Of a DNA stretch of 64,000 nt, positions 24,381 to 33,420 are shown in pieces. The notes below the pieces were generated by a model. It saw only the letters and a program-made list of their open reading frames with translations, made no database searches and was not told the DNA's origin. The stretch comes from Rhizobium sp. 007. GTDB taxonomy: Bacteria > Pseudomonadota > Alphaproteobacteria > Rhizobiales > Rhizobiaceae. The stretch is taken from assembly GCF_015353075.1 (NCBI RefSeq), contig NZ_CP064188.1, positions 868,001 through 932,000 on the forward strand, in the 5' to 3' direction. Numbering within the stretch: the stretch's first letter is position 1; the number at the start of each line of letters is the position of its first letter. Both the position numbers and the translations under genes were made by a program.

Positions 24381-25670
24381 GTGCTAATCGGTGCAGTAGC
24401 CGACGACATCACCGGAGCCACCGATCTTTGCCTCATGCTGTCGCGTGAAGGCATGAAGACCCTGCAAGTGATCGGCGTGCCCGAGGAGGGGGCTGATTTT
24501 GGCGATGCGGATGCGGTGGTCGTTGCGCTCAAATCGAGAACGATCCCTGCAGAAGAAGCCGTCAGGGCATCGACGGCGGCGGCCGGCAAGCTCATTGCCG
24601 CCGGCGCAGAGCAGCTGCTGTTCAAATATTGCTCGACGTTCGATTCCACCGATGACGGCAATATCGGGCCGGTCGCCGACGCGCTTCAGGATCTGACCGG
24701 AGGCGAGCTGACGATTGCCTGTCCATCCTTTCCTGCAACCGGCCGCACCGTCTATAAGGGGCATCTTTTTGTCGGCGACCGGCTCCTGTCGGAAAGCTCT
24801 CTGAAGGACCATCCCTTAACGCCGATGCACGATTCCGATCTCGTCCGCGTCCTGCAACGGCAGACAAGACGTCCGGTCGGTCTTATCGATTGGCCGGTGA
24901 TCGCCAGGGGCGAAGACGCCATCCGGGCGGCTTTTGCGCAGCAGAAGGCGGCAGGAAAGCGCATCCTCGTTGTCGATACATTGTCGGATGCCGATCTGCG
25001 CACCATCGGGGCGGCCTGCGACGGCATGAAGCTTGTCACGGGCGGCTCCGGCATTGCCATGGGGTTGCCCGAAAATTTCAGAAAACGCAAAAAATTGCCA
25101 GTCCGCAAGGCCATGACCCGCATGATGGCGCCGGCAGGGCGCCGGGTCGTCCTTGCCGGATCCTGCTCGCTTGCAACCCGTGTCCAGATCGAGGTTGCCC
25201 GCAATGACGCTGCCGCGCTTCTGAGGCTTGATATTTCGGCGGTTGCCGATGGAAGCCAGAGCGCTGCAGACATCGCCGACTGGGTGATTTCGCAAGACAA
25301 GGACCGTCTGCCCCTCGTTTATTCCAGCGCCAGTCCGGAGGAGCTTCAGAGCATCCAGGCGGCCATGGGACGGCACGAGTCCGGAGCGCTTGTCGAACAG
25401 ACGCTGGCCGAGGTTGCCGAGCGACTGAAGCAGAAGGGCTTTACCCGCTTTCTCATTGCCGGCGGAGAAACTTCAGGCGCGGTGATCAATGCGCTCGGCG
25501 TCAAGACGCTTTCCATCGGCCCTGAAATCGATCCAGGCGTCCCATGGACCCGCAGCCTAAGCGGTCCGGACATTGTGCTGGCTTTGAAATCCGGCAATTT
25601 CGGCGCTCCGGATTTCTTCCTGAAAGCATGGGCGCAGCTTGAAACGGAGGGGTCGGATGCACGAGATTAA
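24381..25670 (+). CDS. otnK: 3-oxo-tetronate kinase (four-carbon acid sugar kinase family)
   Basis: The 429-residue protein begins with the family hallmark LIGAVADDITGATDLCLML (binding Asp-Asp pair near residue 9) and ends with a nucleotide-binding domain (about 260-420) containing RFLIAGGETSGAV and SIGPEIDPGVPW. OtnK phosphorylates 3-oxo-tetronate at C4. GTG at 24381 with AGGAGAAAC upstream is the chosen start; it places the hallmark directly at the N-terminus. Its end overlaps otnC by 14 nt, as expected for consecutive pathway enzymes. Confidence 0.88.
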   Translation: MLIGAVADDITGATDLCLMLSREGMKTLQVIGVPEEGADFGDADAVVVALKSRTIPAEEAVRASTAAAGKLIAAGAEQLLFKYCSTFDSTDDGNIGPVADALQDLTGGELTIACPSFPATGRTVYKGHLFVGDRLLSESSLKDHPLTPMHDSDLVRVLQRQTRRPVGLIDWPVIARGEDAIRAAFAQQKAAGKRILVVDTLSDADLRTIGAACDGMKLVTGGSGIAMGLPENFRKRKKLPVRKAMTRMMAPAGRRVVLAGSCSLATRVQIEVARNDAAALLRLDISAVADGSQSAADIADWVISQDKDRLPLVYSSASPEELQSIQAAMGRHESGALVEQTLAEVAERLKQKGFTRFLIAGGETSGAVINALGVKTLSIGPEIDPGVPWTRSLSGPDIVLALKSGNFGAPDFFLKAWAQLETEGSDARD

Positions 25671-26298
25671 CCGCCTGCGTGAAGAGATATGCCGTAGGGG
25701 GCAGTCGCTGTTCGAGCGCGGGCTGACCTCCGGCTCGACCGGCAATATTTCGGTTCGCCTTTCCGATGGAGGTTGGCTGATGACGCCGACCAATGCATCG
25801 ATGGGCTCTCTTGACCCGGCCCGGCTTTCCCTCTTCGACGCCTCGGGCAAACTCCTGTCCGGCGACGCGCCGACCAAGGAAGCATTTCTGCATTTTTCGA
25901 TGTATGGCGAGCGCGGTGATGCCGGCGCCGTCGTCCATCTCCATTCGAGCCATGCAACAGCAGTCAGCATTCTGCGCGATATCGATCCTGAGGATGTCCT
26001 GCCGCCCTTGACCGCCTATTACGTCATGCGTGTCGGACGCTTGCCGCTTGTCCCCTATTTCGCGCCCGGGGACATGGCGCTTGCAGACGCGGTCCGGTCG
26101 CTCGCCGGGCGTCATCACGCGATGCTGCTTGCCAATCATGGGCCGGTCGTCGCCGGCACGACGCTTGCAAACGCCCAGTTCGCCACCGAAGAGCTTGAAG
26201 AAACTGCAAAGCTTTTTCTCATGCTGCAGCATCACGCCAAAAGGATGCTGACCGCAGAACAGGTCGATGACTTGCGCAAACGCTTCAACCTTCCTTAG
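25657..26298 (+). CDS. otnC: 3-oxo-tetronate 4-phosphate decarboxylase (class II aldolase family)
   Basis: The 213-residue class II aldolase/adducin-type protein has GLTSGSTGNISVRL (phosphate-binding loop, about residues 20-33), the acidic catalytic region PTKEAFLHFSMY (about 73-84), metal ligands HLHSSHA (about 95) and a late third ligand in LLANHGPVV (about 152). OtnC decarboxylates 3-oxo-tetronate 4-phosphate to dihydroxyacetone phosphate, linking the pathway to glycolysis. The ATG at 25657 lies within the otnK 3' end. Related fuculose- or ribulose-phosphate aldolases look alike; the neighbour otnK decides the call. Confidence 0.86.
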   Translation: MHEINRLREEICRRGQSLFERGLTSGSTGNISVRLSDGGWLMTPTNASMGSLDPARLSLFDASGKLLSGDAPTKEAFLHFSMYGERGDAGAVVHLHSSHATAVSILRDIDPEDVLPPLTAYYVMRVGRLPLVPYFAPGDMALADAVRSLAGRHHAMLLANHGPVVAGTTLANAQFATEELEETAKLFLMLQHHAKRMLTAEQVDDLRKRFNLP

Positions 26299-26344
26299 GC
26301 CGCGTCGGCGGCGCAACTTCAAAACGATTGGACGGGAGAGAAAA

Positions 26345-27238
26345 ATGGCTGAAATCGAGGAAAGAGTCGGATTTGTCGGTGTTGGACTGATGGGACACGG
26401 TATTGCGAAGAACATCGTCGAAAAAGGCTTCCCGCTGACGGTGATCGCGCACCGCAATCGCAAACCCGTCGAAGACCTGCTCGGCCGCGGCGCCCGCGAG
26501 GCCCATTCGCTTACGGAGCTTGCGAAAAATTCGACCATGATCTTTCTGTGCCTCACAAGCTCGAAGGAAGTGTCCTGCGTTATCGAGGAAATGCGGCCGT
26601 CCCTTGCCCCGGAAACGGTGATTGTCGACTGCTCGACCGGGGATCCAACGGTGACAATGCATCTTGCCGAAACGCTTGCGGCGCAGAAAGTCTATTTTGC
26701 CGACGCACCGCTTAGCCGGACGCCGAAGGAAGCGTGGGAGGGGACCTTGGACTGCATGGTCGGTGCCGATGATGCGACATTCCAGCGGATCCAGCCGGTG
26801 ATATCGACCTGGGCGGCGAAGATCGTCCATATCGGCGGGGTCGGCGACGGTCATCGCATGAAGCTGCTCAACAATTTCATTTCGTTGGGCATGGGAGCTC
26901 TCTTTGCCGAGGCTCTGGCACTCTCCCGGAAGGTCGGAATCTCCGTGGAACGCTTCGACAGCGTCATCCGGGGCGGGCGCATGGACAGCGGATTTTACCA
27001 GACCTTCATGGGTTATGCTCTGGAAGGTAACCGAAATGCGCATCGCTTCACGCTTTCGAACGCGTATAAGGATCTGAAATATCTGGAATCCATGGCAAAT
27101 GACGCGACGGTTGCTACGCCGCTTGCAAGTGCGGTGAAGAATTCCTATGCCGCGGCAGTGGCAGGCGGCGGCAACGGTCCTGAGGATTACGTGCCGCATC
27201 TTGCAGACTTCGTTGCCCGGAAAAACAATGTCGGTTGA
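26345..27238 (+). CDS. NAD(P)-dependent beta-hydroxyacid dehydrogenase (GarR/HIBADH family)
   Basis: The 297-residue protein has the cofactor motif GVGLMGHGIA (about residues 12-21) and the catalytic Lys in HRMKLLNNFI (about 171). The substrate motif is DAPLSRTPKEAWEG, where typical family members have DAPVSGG; the Gly pair is replaced by Arg-Thr, so the substrate pocket differs from LtnD 2 kb away. It follows otnC after 46 bp. It is probably a second acid-sugar or tartronate-semialdehyde-type dehydrogenase of the same pathway, perhaps for another stereoisomer. The substrate is not certain. Confidence 0.8.
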   Translation: MAEIEERVGFVGVGLMGHGIAKNIVEKGFPLTVIAHRNRKPVEDLLGRGAREAHSLTELAKNSTMIFLCLTSSKEVSCVIEEMRPSLAPETVIVDCSTGDPTVTMHLAETLAAQKVYFADAPLSRTPKEAWEGTLDCMVGADDATFQRIQPVISTWAAKIVHIGGVGDGHRMKLLNNFISLGMGALFAEALALSRKVGISVERFDSVIRGGRMDSGFYQTFMGYALEGNRNAHRFTLSNAYKDLKYLESMANDATVATPLASAVKNSYAAAVAGGGNGPEDYVPHLADFVARKNNVG

Positions 27239-27369
27239 CCGAAGATCAAAGCAAGCGGCGGTGTGAAAGCAGTTTCAGCAGCTTCTAATCGATATTATCT
27301 TAGCAGGTAAGTTGACGCTTCGCGCGAAATCAACTTCTATCCGCCACCGCTTTTTGGGGAGGTTGAAGG

Positions 27370-28245
27370 ATGCGTGTCGTAACAAGGATTGCCGAACTGC
27401 GGGAGCACATCGCGGCGATCAAGAATGAAGGCCGGACCCTTGGGTTCGTCCCGACGATGGGGTACCTTCACGCCGGGCATATGGAACTGGTCGCGCGTGC
27501 ACGCAGTGACAACGATGCCGTCGTCGTCTCTATTTTCGTCAATCCGCTGCAGTTCGGAAAGAACGAAGACCTTACGCGCTATCCGAGAGACTTCGAAAGG
27601 GACAGCGCCATGCTCTCTGCCGCCGGCGTCGATATCCTTTTTTCCCCAAGCGTTCAGGAGATGTATCCGCAGCCGATGCAGACGATCGTGGACGTGCCGG
27701 CGCTTGGCAGCGAGTTGGAGGGTGCCGTGCGGCCCGGACATTTTGCCGGCGTTGCGACCGTCGTGACCAAGCTTTTCAATATCGTTCAGCCGCATGCGGC
27801 CTATTTTGGCAAAAAGGACTACCAGCAGGTCGTAATCATCAAACGGATGGTCGAGGATCTTGCCCTGCCGGTCCGCATTGTCGCCGTCGAGACTGTCCGG
27901 GAGGCCGACGGGCTGGCGTTTTCATCGCGAAACAGTTACCTGACGGCGGACGAACGTGCCGCTGCGGTGATCGTTCCAAAGGCACTTGACGAAGCCGAAC
28001 GACTTTACCGCGACGGAATCGACGAGCCGCAGGCTCTGGAGGCGGCATTGGCCGCGTTCATTGCACGCGAGCCGCTCGCCGTGGCTGAAGTCGTCGCCGT
28101 TCGCGATCCGCAGACCCTGACACGGCTTGAAACCTTGCGCGATCGGCAAGCCCTTGTCGCCCTCTTCGTACGGATCGGTTCGACCAGGCTTCTTGACAAC
28201 AGGATCATCGGCCACCGGCGCCAAACCCAGTCGAGGGCTGCGTGA
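27370..28245 (+). CDS. panC: Pantothenate synthetase
   Basis: The 291-residue protein joins pantoate and beta-alanine using ATP. The adenylate-forming motifs are clear: [15 protein letters not shown] (HIGH-type, about residues 27-41), [23 protein letters not shown] and FSSRNSYL (KMSKS-like, about 181-188). GGGGAGGTTGAAGG precedes the ATG. Its stop overlaps the panB start (TGATG), forming the panCB operon. In some rhizobia (for example R. etli) panCB is plasmid-borne, which would suit the accessory surroundings. It has its own intergenic region of 130 bp and probably its own promoter. Confidence 0.97.
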   Translation: MRVVTRIAELREHIAAIKNEGRTLGFVPTMGYLHAGHMELVARARSDNDAVVVSIFVNPLQFGKNEDLTRYPRDFERDSAMLSAAGVDILFSPSVQEMYPQPMQTIVDVPALGSELEGAVRPGHFAGVATVVTKLFNIVQPHAAYFGKKDYQQVVIIKRMVEDLALPVRIVAVETVREADGLAFSSRNSYLTADERAAAVIVPKALDEAERLYRDGIDEPQALEAALAAFIAREPLAVAEVVAVRDPQTLTRLETLRDRQALVALFVRIGSTRLLDNRIIGHRRQTQSRAA

Positions 28246-29075
28246 TGAGCAAGCCTTCCAGTCAAAAGCGGCTGACACCATTTCGCATCCAGTCCATGAA
28301 GGGCTCAGCGCCGATCGTTTGCCTGACCGCTTATACGACACCGATGGCGCGCGCCCTTGATGCCCATTGCGATCTGCTTTTGGTCGGCGATTCCGTCGGC
28401 ATGGTGCTCTACGGCCTGCCGAGCACGACTTCGGTTACGCTCGACATGATGATCGCCCACGGTCAGGCGGTCATGCGGGGGGTCTTGCGGGCCTGCGTCA
28501 TCGTCGATCTGCCCTTCGGCAGCTACCAGGAATCGAAGGAACAGGCTTTTCGCAGTGCCGTGCGGATCATGCAGGAAACCGGCTGCGACGGCGTCAAGCT
28601 GGAGGGGGGCGAGGAGATGGTCGAGACCATCGCCTTTTTGACCGCGCGCGGCGTGCCGGTATGCGGACATATCGGACTGATGCCGCAACAGGTGCACACC
28701 GCCGGCGGTTATCGCTCGCTCGGCCACAACGAAAGCGAGATCGCCAGGATCAGGCGCGATGCCCGAGCAGTCGGCGGATCCGGCGCTTTTGCAGTCGTGA
28801 TCGAGGGAATGGTGGAGCCCCTGGCGCGCGAGGTGACCGCCTCGATCCACGCCGCGACGATCGGCATCGGCGCTTCGCCGGCCTGCGACGGCCAGATCCT
28901 GGTTGCCGAGGACATGCTGGGCGTCTTCACCGATTTCAAGCCCAAATTTGTCAAACGCTATGCCGGTCTTGCACAGACAATCGAGGAGGCGGCAAGCGCC
29001 TATGCTGACGATGTCCGGAATCGACGGTTCCCGGCCAAAGAACACACCTTCGACGTTCGACCTCCACCGCCTTGA
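28245..29075 (+). CDS. panB: 3-methyl-2-oxobutanoate hydroxymethyltransferase
   Basis: The 276-residue TIM-barrel enzyme makes ketopantoate from 2-oxoisovalerate and methylene-tetrahydrofolate. Family motifs are present: [20 protein letters not shown], the metal-binding [17 protein letters not shown] (about residues 119-124) and GHIGLMPQ with [12 protein letters not shown] later. ATG 28245 overlaps the panC stop; a GTG one codon upstream is also possible. No other pantothenate gene (panD, panE) is in the window. It acts in the cytoplasm, typically as a decamer. Confidence 0.97.
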   Translation: MSKPSSQKRLTPFRIQSMKGSAPIVCLTAYTTPMARALDAHCDLLLVGDSVGMVLYGLPSTTSVTLDMMIAHGQAVMRGVLRACVIVDLPFGSYQESKEQAFRSAVRIMQETGCDGVKLEGGEEMVETIAFLTARGVPVCGHIGLMPQQVHTAGGYRSLGHNESEIARIRRDARAVGGSGAFAVVIEGMVEPLAREVTASIHAATIGIGASPACDGQILVAEDMLGVFTDFKPKFVKRYAGLAQTIEEAASAYADDVRNRRFPAKEHTFDVRPPPP

Positions 29076-29236
29076 TCCGCAGGTTCTGCAAGCCATGTTC
29101 CAATAAGCTCGCCTCGGCCAAGTCGTCGACGCGGGTCGGCCGATCTTTCTTGGCATGCACCAAAAGACATTTATCAGCAGCGCTGTCGATTTCGGCGGCC
29201 GTCAATCGTCCTTGAACAGGCGAGCGCTTCAGTTCC

Positions 29237-29261
29237 GGAATGACGGCCGGCGCCTCGCGTT
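29237..29261 (+). promoter_or_regulatory. EcfG-like promoter upstream of the DUF899 gene
   Basis: GGAAT (29237-29241), a 16 bp spacer and CGTT (29258-29261) match the EcfG consensus except for T in place of C. It is 61 bp upstream of the ATG. The call is weaker than for the CBS promoter because of the mismatch. Confidence 0.4.
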
Positions 29262-29322
29262 CAAAAGCCTGGGAGAGACGGCACACGGCTCCTCTCTCAC
29301 GATCAGATCGATGGAGGATATT

Positions 29323-30027
29323 ATGGCTGATCATCAGCACCTGACACCCGCAATCGAACTCGCCCGCAGAAACGGTGCCCGATTTCCGAATGAGAGTGAA
29401 GACTATCGGCGTGCGCGCGATGCGCTGCTTGCCGAAGAGATCGAGCTACGCCGCCACATAGAACGCGTCGCCGAGCAAAGGCGCGCTCTTCCGCCTGGGG
29501 GCGAAGTGACGAAGGAATACAGGTTTGAGGGAAGTACCGGTTTCGTGTCATTGAAAGACCTGTTCGCCGACAAGGACACGCTGGTTGTCTACAGCTACAT
29601 GTTCGGTCCCGAACGTGAACGTCCTTGTCCTATGTGCACATCCTTATTGTCCGCCTGGGACGGGGAGGTGCCCGACATGCAGCAGCGCGTAGCGCTCGCA
29701 GTCGTTGCCCGTTCGCCCCTCGAAAGGCTGCTGTCGTTCAAGAAGGAGCGCGGTTGGCGCTATCTGCCGCTTTATTCGGACATTGATGGCGACTATAGCC
29801 GGGACTATCGCGCGCTCGGTAAGGGCGGCAGCGATGATGCGGCGTTTAACGTCTTCACGCGACGCGACGGTACGATCCGGCATTTCTGGAGCGAGGAAAT
29901 GGGACCGGCGACAGCCGACCCGGGACAGGATCCGCGCGGTGCGCCCGACCCTATGCCCATCTGGACGGTGCTGGATTCCACGCCGGAAGGACGTGCGCCG
30001 GACTGGTATCCCAAGCTCTCCTACTAA
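29323..30027 (+). CDS. DUF899 family thioredoxin-like protein
   Basis: The 234-residue protein matches DUF899: VAEQRRALPPGGEV, then KEYRFEGSTGFVSLKDLFAD, VVYSYMFGPERERPCPMCTS with a CxxC pair (about residues 103-106), a block rich in aromatic residues (ERGWRYLPLYSDIDGDYSRDY) and a late VFTRRDGTIRHFWSEE. The family has a thioredoxin-like fold; the reaction is unknown. GGAGGATATT precedes ATG 29323, the family N-terminus. The in-frame extension upstream to 29155 has no such site. A possible stress promoter lies upstream. Confidence 0.88.
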   Translation: MADHQHLTPAIELARRNGARFPNESEDYRRARDALLAEEIELRRHIERVAEQRRALPPGGEVTKEYRFEGSTGFVSLKDLFADKDTLVVYSYMFGPERERPCPMCTSLLSAWDGEVPDMQQRVALAVVARSPLERLLSFKKERGWRYLPLYSDIDGDYSRDYRALGKGGSDDAAFNVFTRRDGTIRHFWSEEMGPATADPGQDPRGAPDPMPIWTVLDSTPEGRAPDWYPKLSY

Positions 30028-30729
30028 TTTAGGTTCGGAGATCTGAAGCGCAGATACGCCCCCGCGCCCGCCAGGACGATGCCGCCTCGCGAATAATGAC
30101 CATTCCAGGGGTCTGTGCGATTTGCGCCAAGTCTATCGACGCATTGGCACGACCACGGGTCCTTGTCCTTGGCTGCTACCGCCTTTGGCCGCCGGGCCAG
30201 ACGGGTATGGAGCACCCCGGCGGGCCGCGGCTGGCGAGATTGCTTTTGAAGAAACCGCCGAAGTTAATATCAGTGGCTTGGCAAGCAAATTGTCACGCCT
30301 CCCCTGGGCCTTGATGGGTCGCAGTGGCGTCCATGAAGCTCCGATCCCTTACGCTGCGTAACGAAGACCGGGGATCGCGAGACGACGGGAATGTCGTGAG
30401 GTCGAACCGAGGATTATGGGCATTCGGTCAGAAACGGGATCGGAAGAATGATTTAGTCGATGAGCGCCTTGCGCACGCCTCGTCGAATCCGATCCACTTA
30501 TTCAATTAAGAGGCCGCGACGTGTTGAAGTCGCCACGGAGGCCCGGACACACGTCAGCGCCGGCGCGGACCTGTACCCCGCAAATCGCAATTGCGGACCA
30601 TGCGAATCTCGGGAAGATGGTGGCAGACGGAGACACGCGAAGCTTGCCGTTGGACAATGATCGGAGCATCCGCTTTAGGTTGCGCTTGGCCCTATGCTAA
30701 GACCCTCTCGCAGCTCCTGCTCAAAATAT

Positions 30730-30745
30730 GTTACAGGGCCGTAAC
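30730..30745. promoter_or_regulatory. Inverted repeat GTTAC-N6-GTAAC
   Basis: GTTACAGGGCCGTAAC is a perfect two-arm repeat of 5 bp with a 6 bp spacer, 144 bp upstream of the luxR-type start, in AT-rich surroundings. It looks like a regulator site; the protein is unknown. Confidence 0.4.
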
Positions 30746-30831
30746 TTATTTGGTGCAAGGCACAGGATTTTCAAACACTTATAGGTGTAATCCCAATCGG
30801 GTTAATCCCGAATTTCTCATGACATGATGCA

Positions 30832-30849
30832 ATAAAGAACATACTTTAT
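30832..30849. promoter_or_regulatory. Inverted repeat ATAAAG-N6-CTTTAT
   Basis: ATAAAGAACATACTTTAT is an 18 bp site with perfect 6 bp arms, 39 bp before the GTG start of the luxR-type gene. Its position fits autoregulation. It is seen directly; function is inferred. Confidence 0.5.
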
Positions 30850-30888
30850 TCGCCGCTAGCTGGTTGCAAATAATCCTGGGGTTGACTC

Positions 30889-31662
30889 GTGTCCATCAGT
30901 TCAGGAACGCTAAGCCGCAAGAGCCATACGCCGACCGGGATCGTGATCGAGCATCACACACTGGCGCGTACCGCCATCGTGACACTTCTCCAGCGTGAAC
31001 TCACCGGCTGGAATTTTATCGACATGGTCTCAACCGAGAGTCTCGACACGGCACTCGGCTGTGATGTGCGTCTAATCACGCTGGACCTGGCGGGCCGAAG
31101 AATCGGAAGCCGCAGTCTGCTGACCGAACTCGCGGAAATCCGAAGGTACTTTTCCGAAGCACCAGTCGCGGTGCTGTCGGACTCAGACGATATGATGAGC
31201 GCCGCCGAGGTGCTGAAGCTGGGAGTTCGCGGCTTCTTCACCACTTCTCTTCGGATCGAACTTGCGCTTGCTGGTTTGCGCCTGGTTCTTGCTGGTGGTG
31301 TGTTTTGTCCCGATCCGCTTGCTACGCTTAAGGAAGGCGCGGCCGCCAGTGATCAAGAGGGCGGGGAAAGAGTGTCAATGGGCGCCTACCAAAGCGAGTA
31401 TGCATTGGCCAGCTTTACGCCGCGTGAGGCGGACGTTCTTGCCGAGCTGCGATGCGGTTCGTCGAACAAGGTGATTGCGGGCAAGCTCAACCTATCGGAT
31501 CATACGGTGAAGATGCATCTGCAGCACATCATGCGCAAGCTGCAGGTGCAGAATCGAACAGAGGTGGTCGCGATGCTTGGGGGTCGAGCAAATGGCGGCA
31601 GGGATGCGGCCGCGACCGACGGCGCAGTCGTCAGCGCGACATCTTTTCGAGCATTTCACTGA
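30889..31662 (+). CDS. LuxR/FixJ-type response regulator with degenerate receiver
   Basis: The 257-residue protein has a C-terminal LuxR helix-turn-helix (FTPREADVLAELRCGSSNKV then TVKMHLQHIMRKLQVQNRTE, about residues 176-230). The N-terminal half looks like a receiver (IVIEHHTLARTAIVTLLQ; VRLITLDLAG; APVAVLSDSDD), but the conserved acidic start pair is EHH and the usual Lys before the last strand is replaced (GFFTTS). Phosphorylation is therefore doubtful. It starts with GTG. Next to it are the type I secretion genes on the opposite strand, which it may control. Its end overlaps the IS3-type remnant by 32 nt. Confidence 0.8.
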   Translation: MSISSGTLSRKSHTPTGIVIEHHTLARTAIVTLLQRELTGWNFIDMVSTESLDTALGCDVRLITLDLAGRRIGSRSLLTELAEIRRYFSEAPVAVLSDSDDMMSAAEVLKLGVRGFFTTSLRIELALAGLRLVLAGGVFCPDPLATLKEGAAASDQEGGERVSMGAYQSEYALASFTPREADVLAELRCGSSNKVIAGKLNLSDHTVKMHLQHIMRKLQVQNRTEVVAMLGGRANGGRDAAATDGAVVSATSFRAFH

Positions 31663-31900
31663 GAGTGACTGCCGTCAGCATGGCTTTCGCAAGCAGTTTC
31701 TTGAGCTTCTGATTTTCCTGCTCGAGCGCCCGCATTCGCTTGGCGTCGAGGCTAGCATCCTTGAGCTGCAATGATTGCCAGCGGTAGAAAGTCGGTTGGC
31801 TGATGCCATATCGCTGGCAGACATCAGAGACGGTCGCGCCGGCCTGATGTTCCTTGAGGATATCCGTGACTTCTTCATCGTTGAATTTTCGCTTGCCCAT
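31631..31900 (-). mobile_element. IS3-family orfA-like transposase fragment (orphan)
   Basis: The 89-residue protein has the OrfA layout: a helix-turn-helix (DILKEHQAGATVSDVCQRYG then ISQPTFYRWQS) followed by a leucine-zipper tail (ALEQENQKLKKLLAKAML). The DDE-bearing orfB that should follow by frameshift is absent; instead its 3' end overlaps the luxR-type gene tail to tail. No terminal inverted repeats are seen. ATG 31900 follows AAGGA. It is a decayed insertion sequence, or possibly a retained DNA-binding protein, since the reading frame is intact. Confidence 0.75.
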
Positions 31901-31967
31901 CGCGGCCGTCCTTGGAGGAACCGAATGAGGCATGCAAGTCCACAGGTTTTTCCAGTGACGGGATGCC

Positions 31968-33404
31968 TCAGTTCTCACGAAACGCCCTGTTGAAGCTGTC
32001 TAGGAGCGGTCGCAATGCATAGAGCGCCACGCTGCTCGTGCCTGTCCTTATCATTATCTGCGCCGGCATTCCGGGAACCATCTCCACATCGGTCATCCTC
32101 GCAAGACGTTCGTCCGTCACACGAATCGTCACTGCATAATAGGAATGGCCAGCCTTCTGATCGACCAAATGATCCGCGGACACATACTCGACCTTGCCCC
32201 TGAGAAGAGGGACCCGCCTCTGATTGTACGGGATAAGATGCACATGTGCCTCGAGCCCCGGATGCACCTCATTGATGTCTTCCGGCTTCACGCGCGCTGC
32301 GATCACAAGATTGCTCGTGCGCGGGACAAGCTCAGCCAACGGTTCGCCGGCACCGATCACACCGCCTGTCGTATGGATGCGCAGATCCATGATCACCCCG
32401 TCCTCGGGCGCCCGGATCTCGGTTCTCGCCAATTGGTCATCGATCGCGCGCAATCGCTCGCGCAGCTGCAGAAGCTGGTTCTCCGTGTCGCGAAGGTTGA
32501 GCGCGACTTCGTTCAACCGGTCGCTGCGCAGTTTCACAAGGTAGGAATGAGCCTCGCTTATGACCTGGTGCGCGCGCGAAATGCGCGCAGTGACATCACC
32601 GATTTGGCCGCCGATATCTGCCTTTTCCCGCTCCAGGATAAGAACCCGGCTCTTCCTTTCCAAGCCCTTGGCGGTAAGCATCGAGACGGTTTCAAGCTCC
32701 CCATGGGAAATATTACGCCTCTGGATCAAGGCGGCTTTCTGGGCGCTCAAGCCCGCCACTTCCTCCAGCACCTGCTTTATCCTCTGCTGCGTGATAGCAA
32801 TCTCCGATTGCATGACCTGCCGCCGCGCATCAAATATCCGCTGCTGTCCCGTAACGATGTCCCTGATCGAATGGTTCCTCGCCATGTGTTCGGTGAGTTC
32901 GGGCGGAAAGCCGATGCGATCCGTGCCGCTCTCTTCGGCGATCAGCCGTGCGCGTCGTGCCTCCGCATCCCATAGCTGTCCTCGCAGGCTGTCGCGTTCC
33001 GAACGCGATTTTGTGTCGTCGAGTTCGATCAGCACTTGGCCTGCGGCCACGGCATTGCCGTTCCTGACGAAAATCTGCCTAACGATCCCGCCCTCGAGGT
33101 GCTGGATGGTCTTGCGGTTGGATTCTGTCTCGACGACACCTGACGCAATCGCCGCGCTGCTGAGCGGCGCAAGTGCCGACCAGGTGCCCAAGCCGATGAT
33201 GAAAACGCCGATCAGCAGGTTTCCCGTCCAGACGATCCGGCGCAGTCTCGATATCGGGGAGGCATCGGCAAGCGTCAATGGAGGATTGGCAAAGAGGGAG
33301 GACGGAATTGCCGGATCGGCCGTCCGCCCGGTATCGCGACTGTAGTCGACGTCCGGTCGTCGCGGGACCCGGTCGAAAGGAGGGTCGATCTTGACGAGTT
33401 GCAT
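31968..33404 (-). CDS. Type I secretion membrane fusion protein, HlyD family
   Basis: The 478-residue protein has a cytoplasmic N-terminus of about 58 residues, one membrane helix (about 60-82, NLLIGVFIIGLGTWSALAPL), and the biotinyl-lipoyl halves around a long coiled coil (about 150-340). EIRAPEDGVIMDL (about 345) and a C-terminal beta-barrel part close the hybrid motif. It bridges the ATPase of the next entry and an outer-membrane TolC-type channel, which is not in this window. AGGAGGAGGTGA precedes the ATG. It resembles PrsE-type proteins of rhizobia. It lies 16 nt after the ATPase stop. Confidence 0.92.
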   Translation of the reverse strand: MQLVKIDPPFDRVPRRPDVDYSRDTGRTADPAIPSSLFANPPLTLADASPISRLRRIVWTGNLLIGVFIIGLGTWSALAPLSSAAIASGVVETESNRKTIQHLEGGIVRQIFVRNGNAVAAGQVLIELDDTKSRSERDSLRGQLWDAEARRARLIAEESGTDRIGFPPELTEHMARNHSIRDIVTGQQRIFDARRQVMQSEIAITQQRIKQVLEEVAGLSAQKAALIQRRNISHGELETVSMLTAKGLERKSRVLILEREKADIGGQIGDVTARISRAHQVISEAHSYLVKLRSDRLNEVALNLRDTENQLLQLRERLRAIDDQLARTEIRAPEDGVIMDLRIHTTGGVIGAGEPLAELVPRTSNLVIAARVKPEDINEVHPGLEAHVHLIPYNQRRVPLLRGKVEYVSADHLVDQKAGHSYYAVTIRVTDERLARMTDVEMVPGMPAQIMIRTGTSSVALYALRPLLDSFNRAFREN

Positions 33405-33420
33405 GGTCTGTCACCTCCTC

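Larger units (their letters stand above)
30028..30888. other. 860 bp intergenic region with palindromes near the luxR-type gene
   Basis: No convincing gene; several 60-80 codon frames on both strands have Arg-rich translations and no ribosome sites. The last 170 bp are AT-richer than the rest and carry inverted repeats at 30730-30745 and 30832-30849. This is a long leader or control region for the luxR-type gene; an unannotated small RNA is possible. Confidence 0.5.

Noticed and set aside
28951..29340. 129-codon minus-strand frame across the end of panB and the DUF899 leader
   Set aside because: Partly plausible translation, but it overlaps panB, has no family match I recognise, and overlaps the DUF899 start region.
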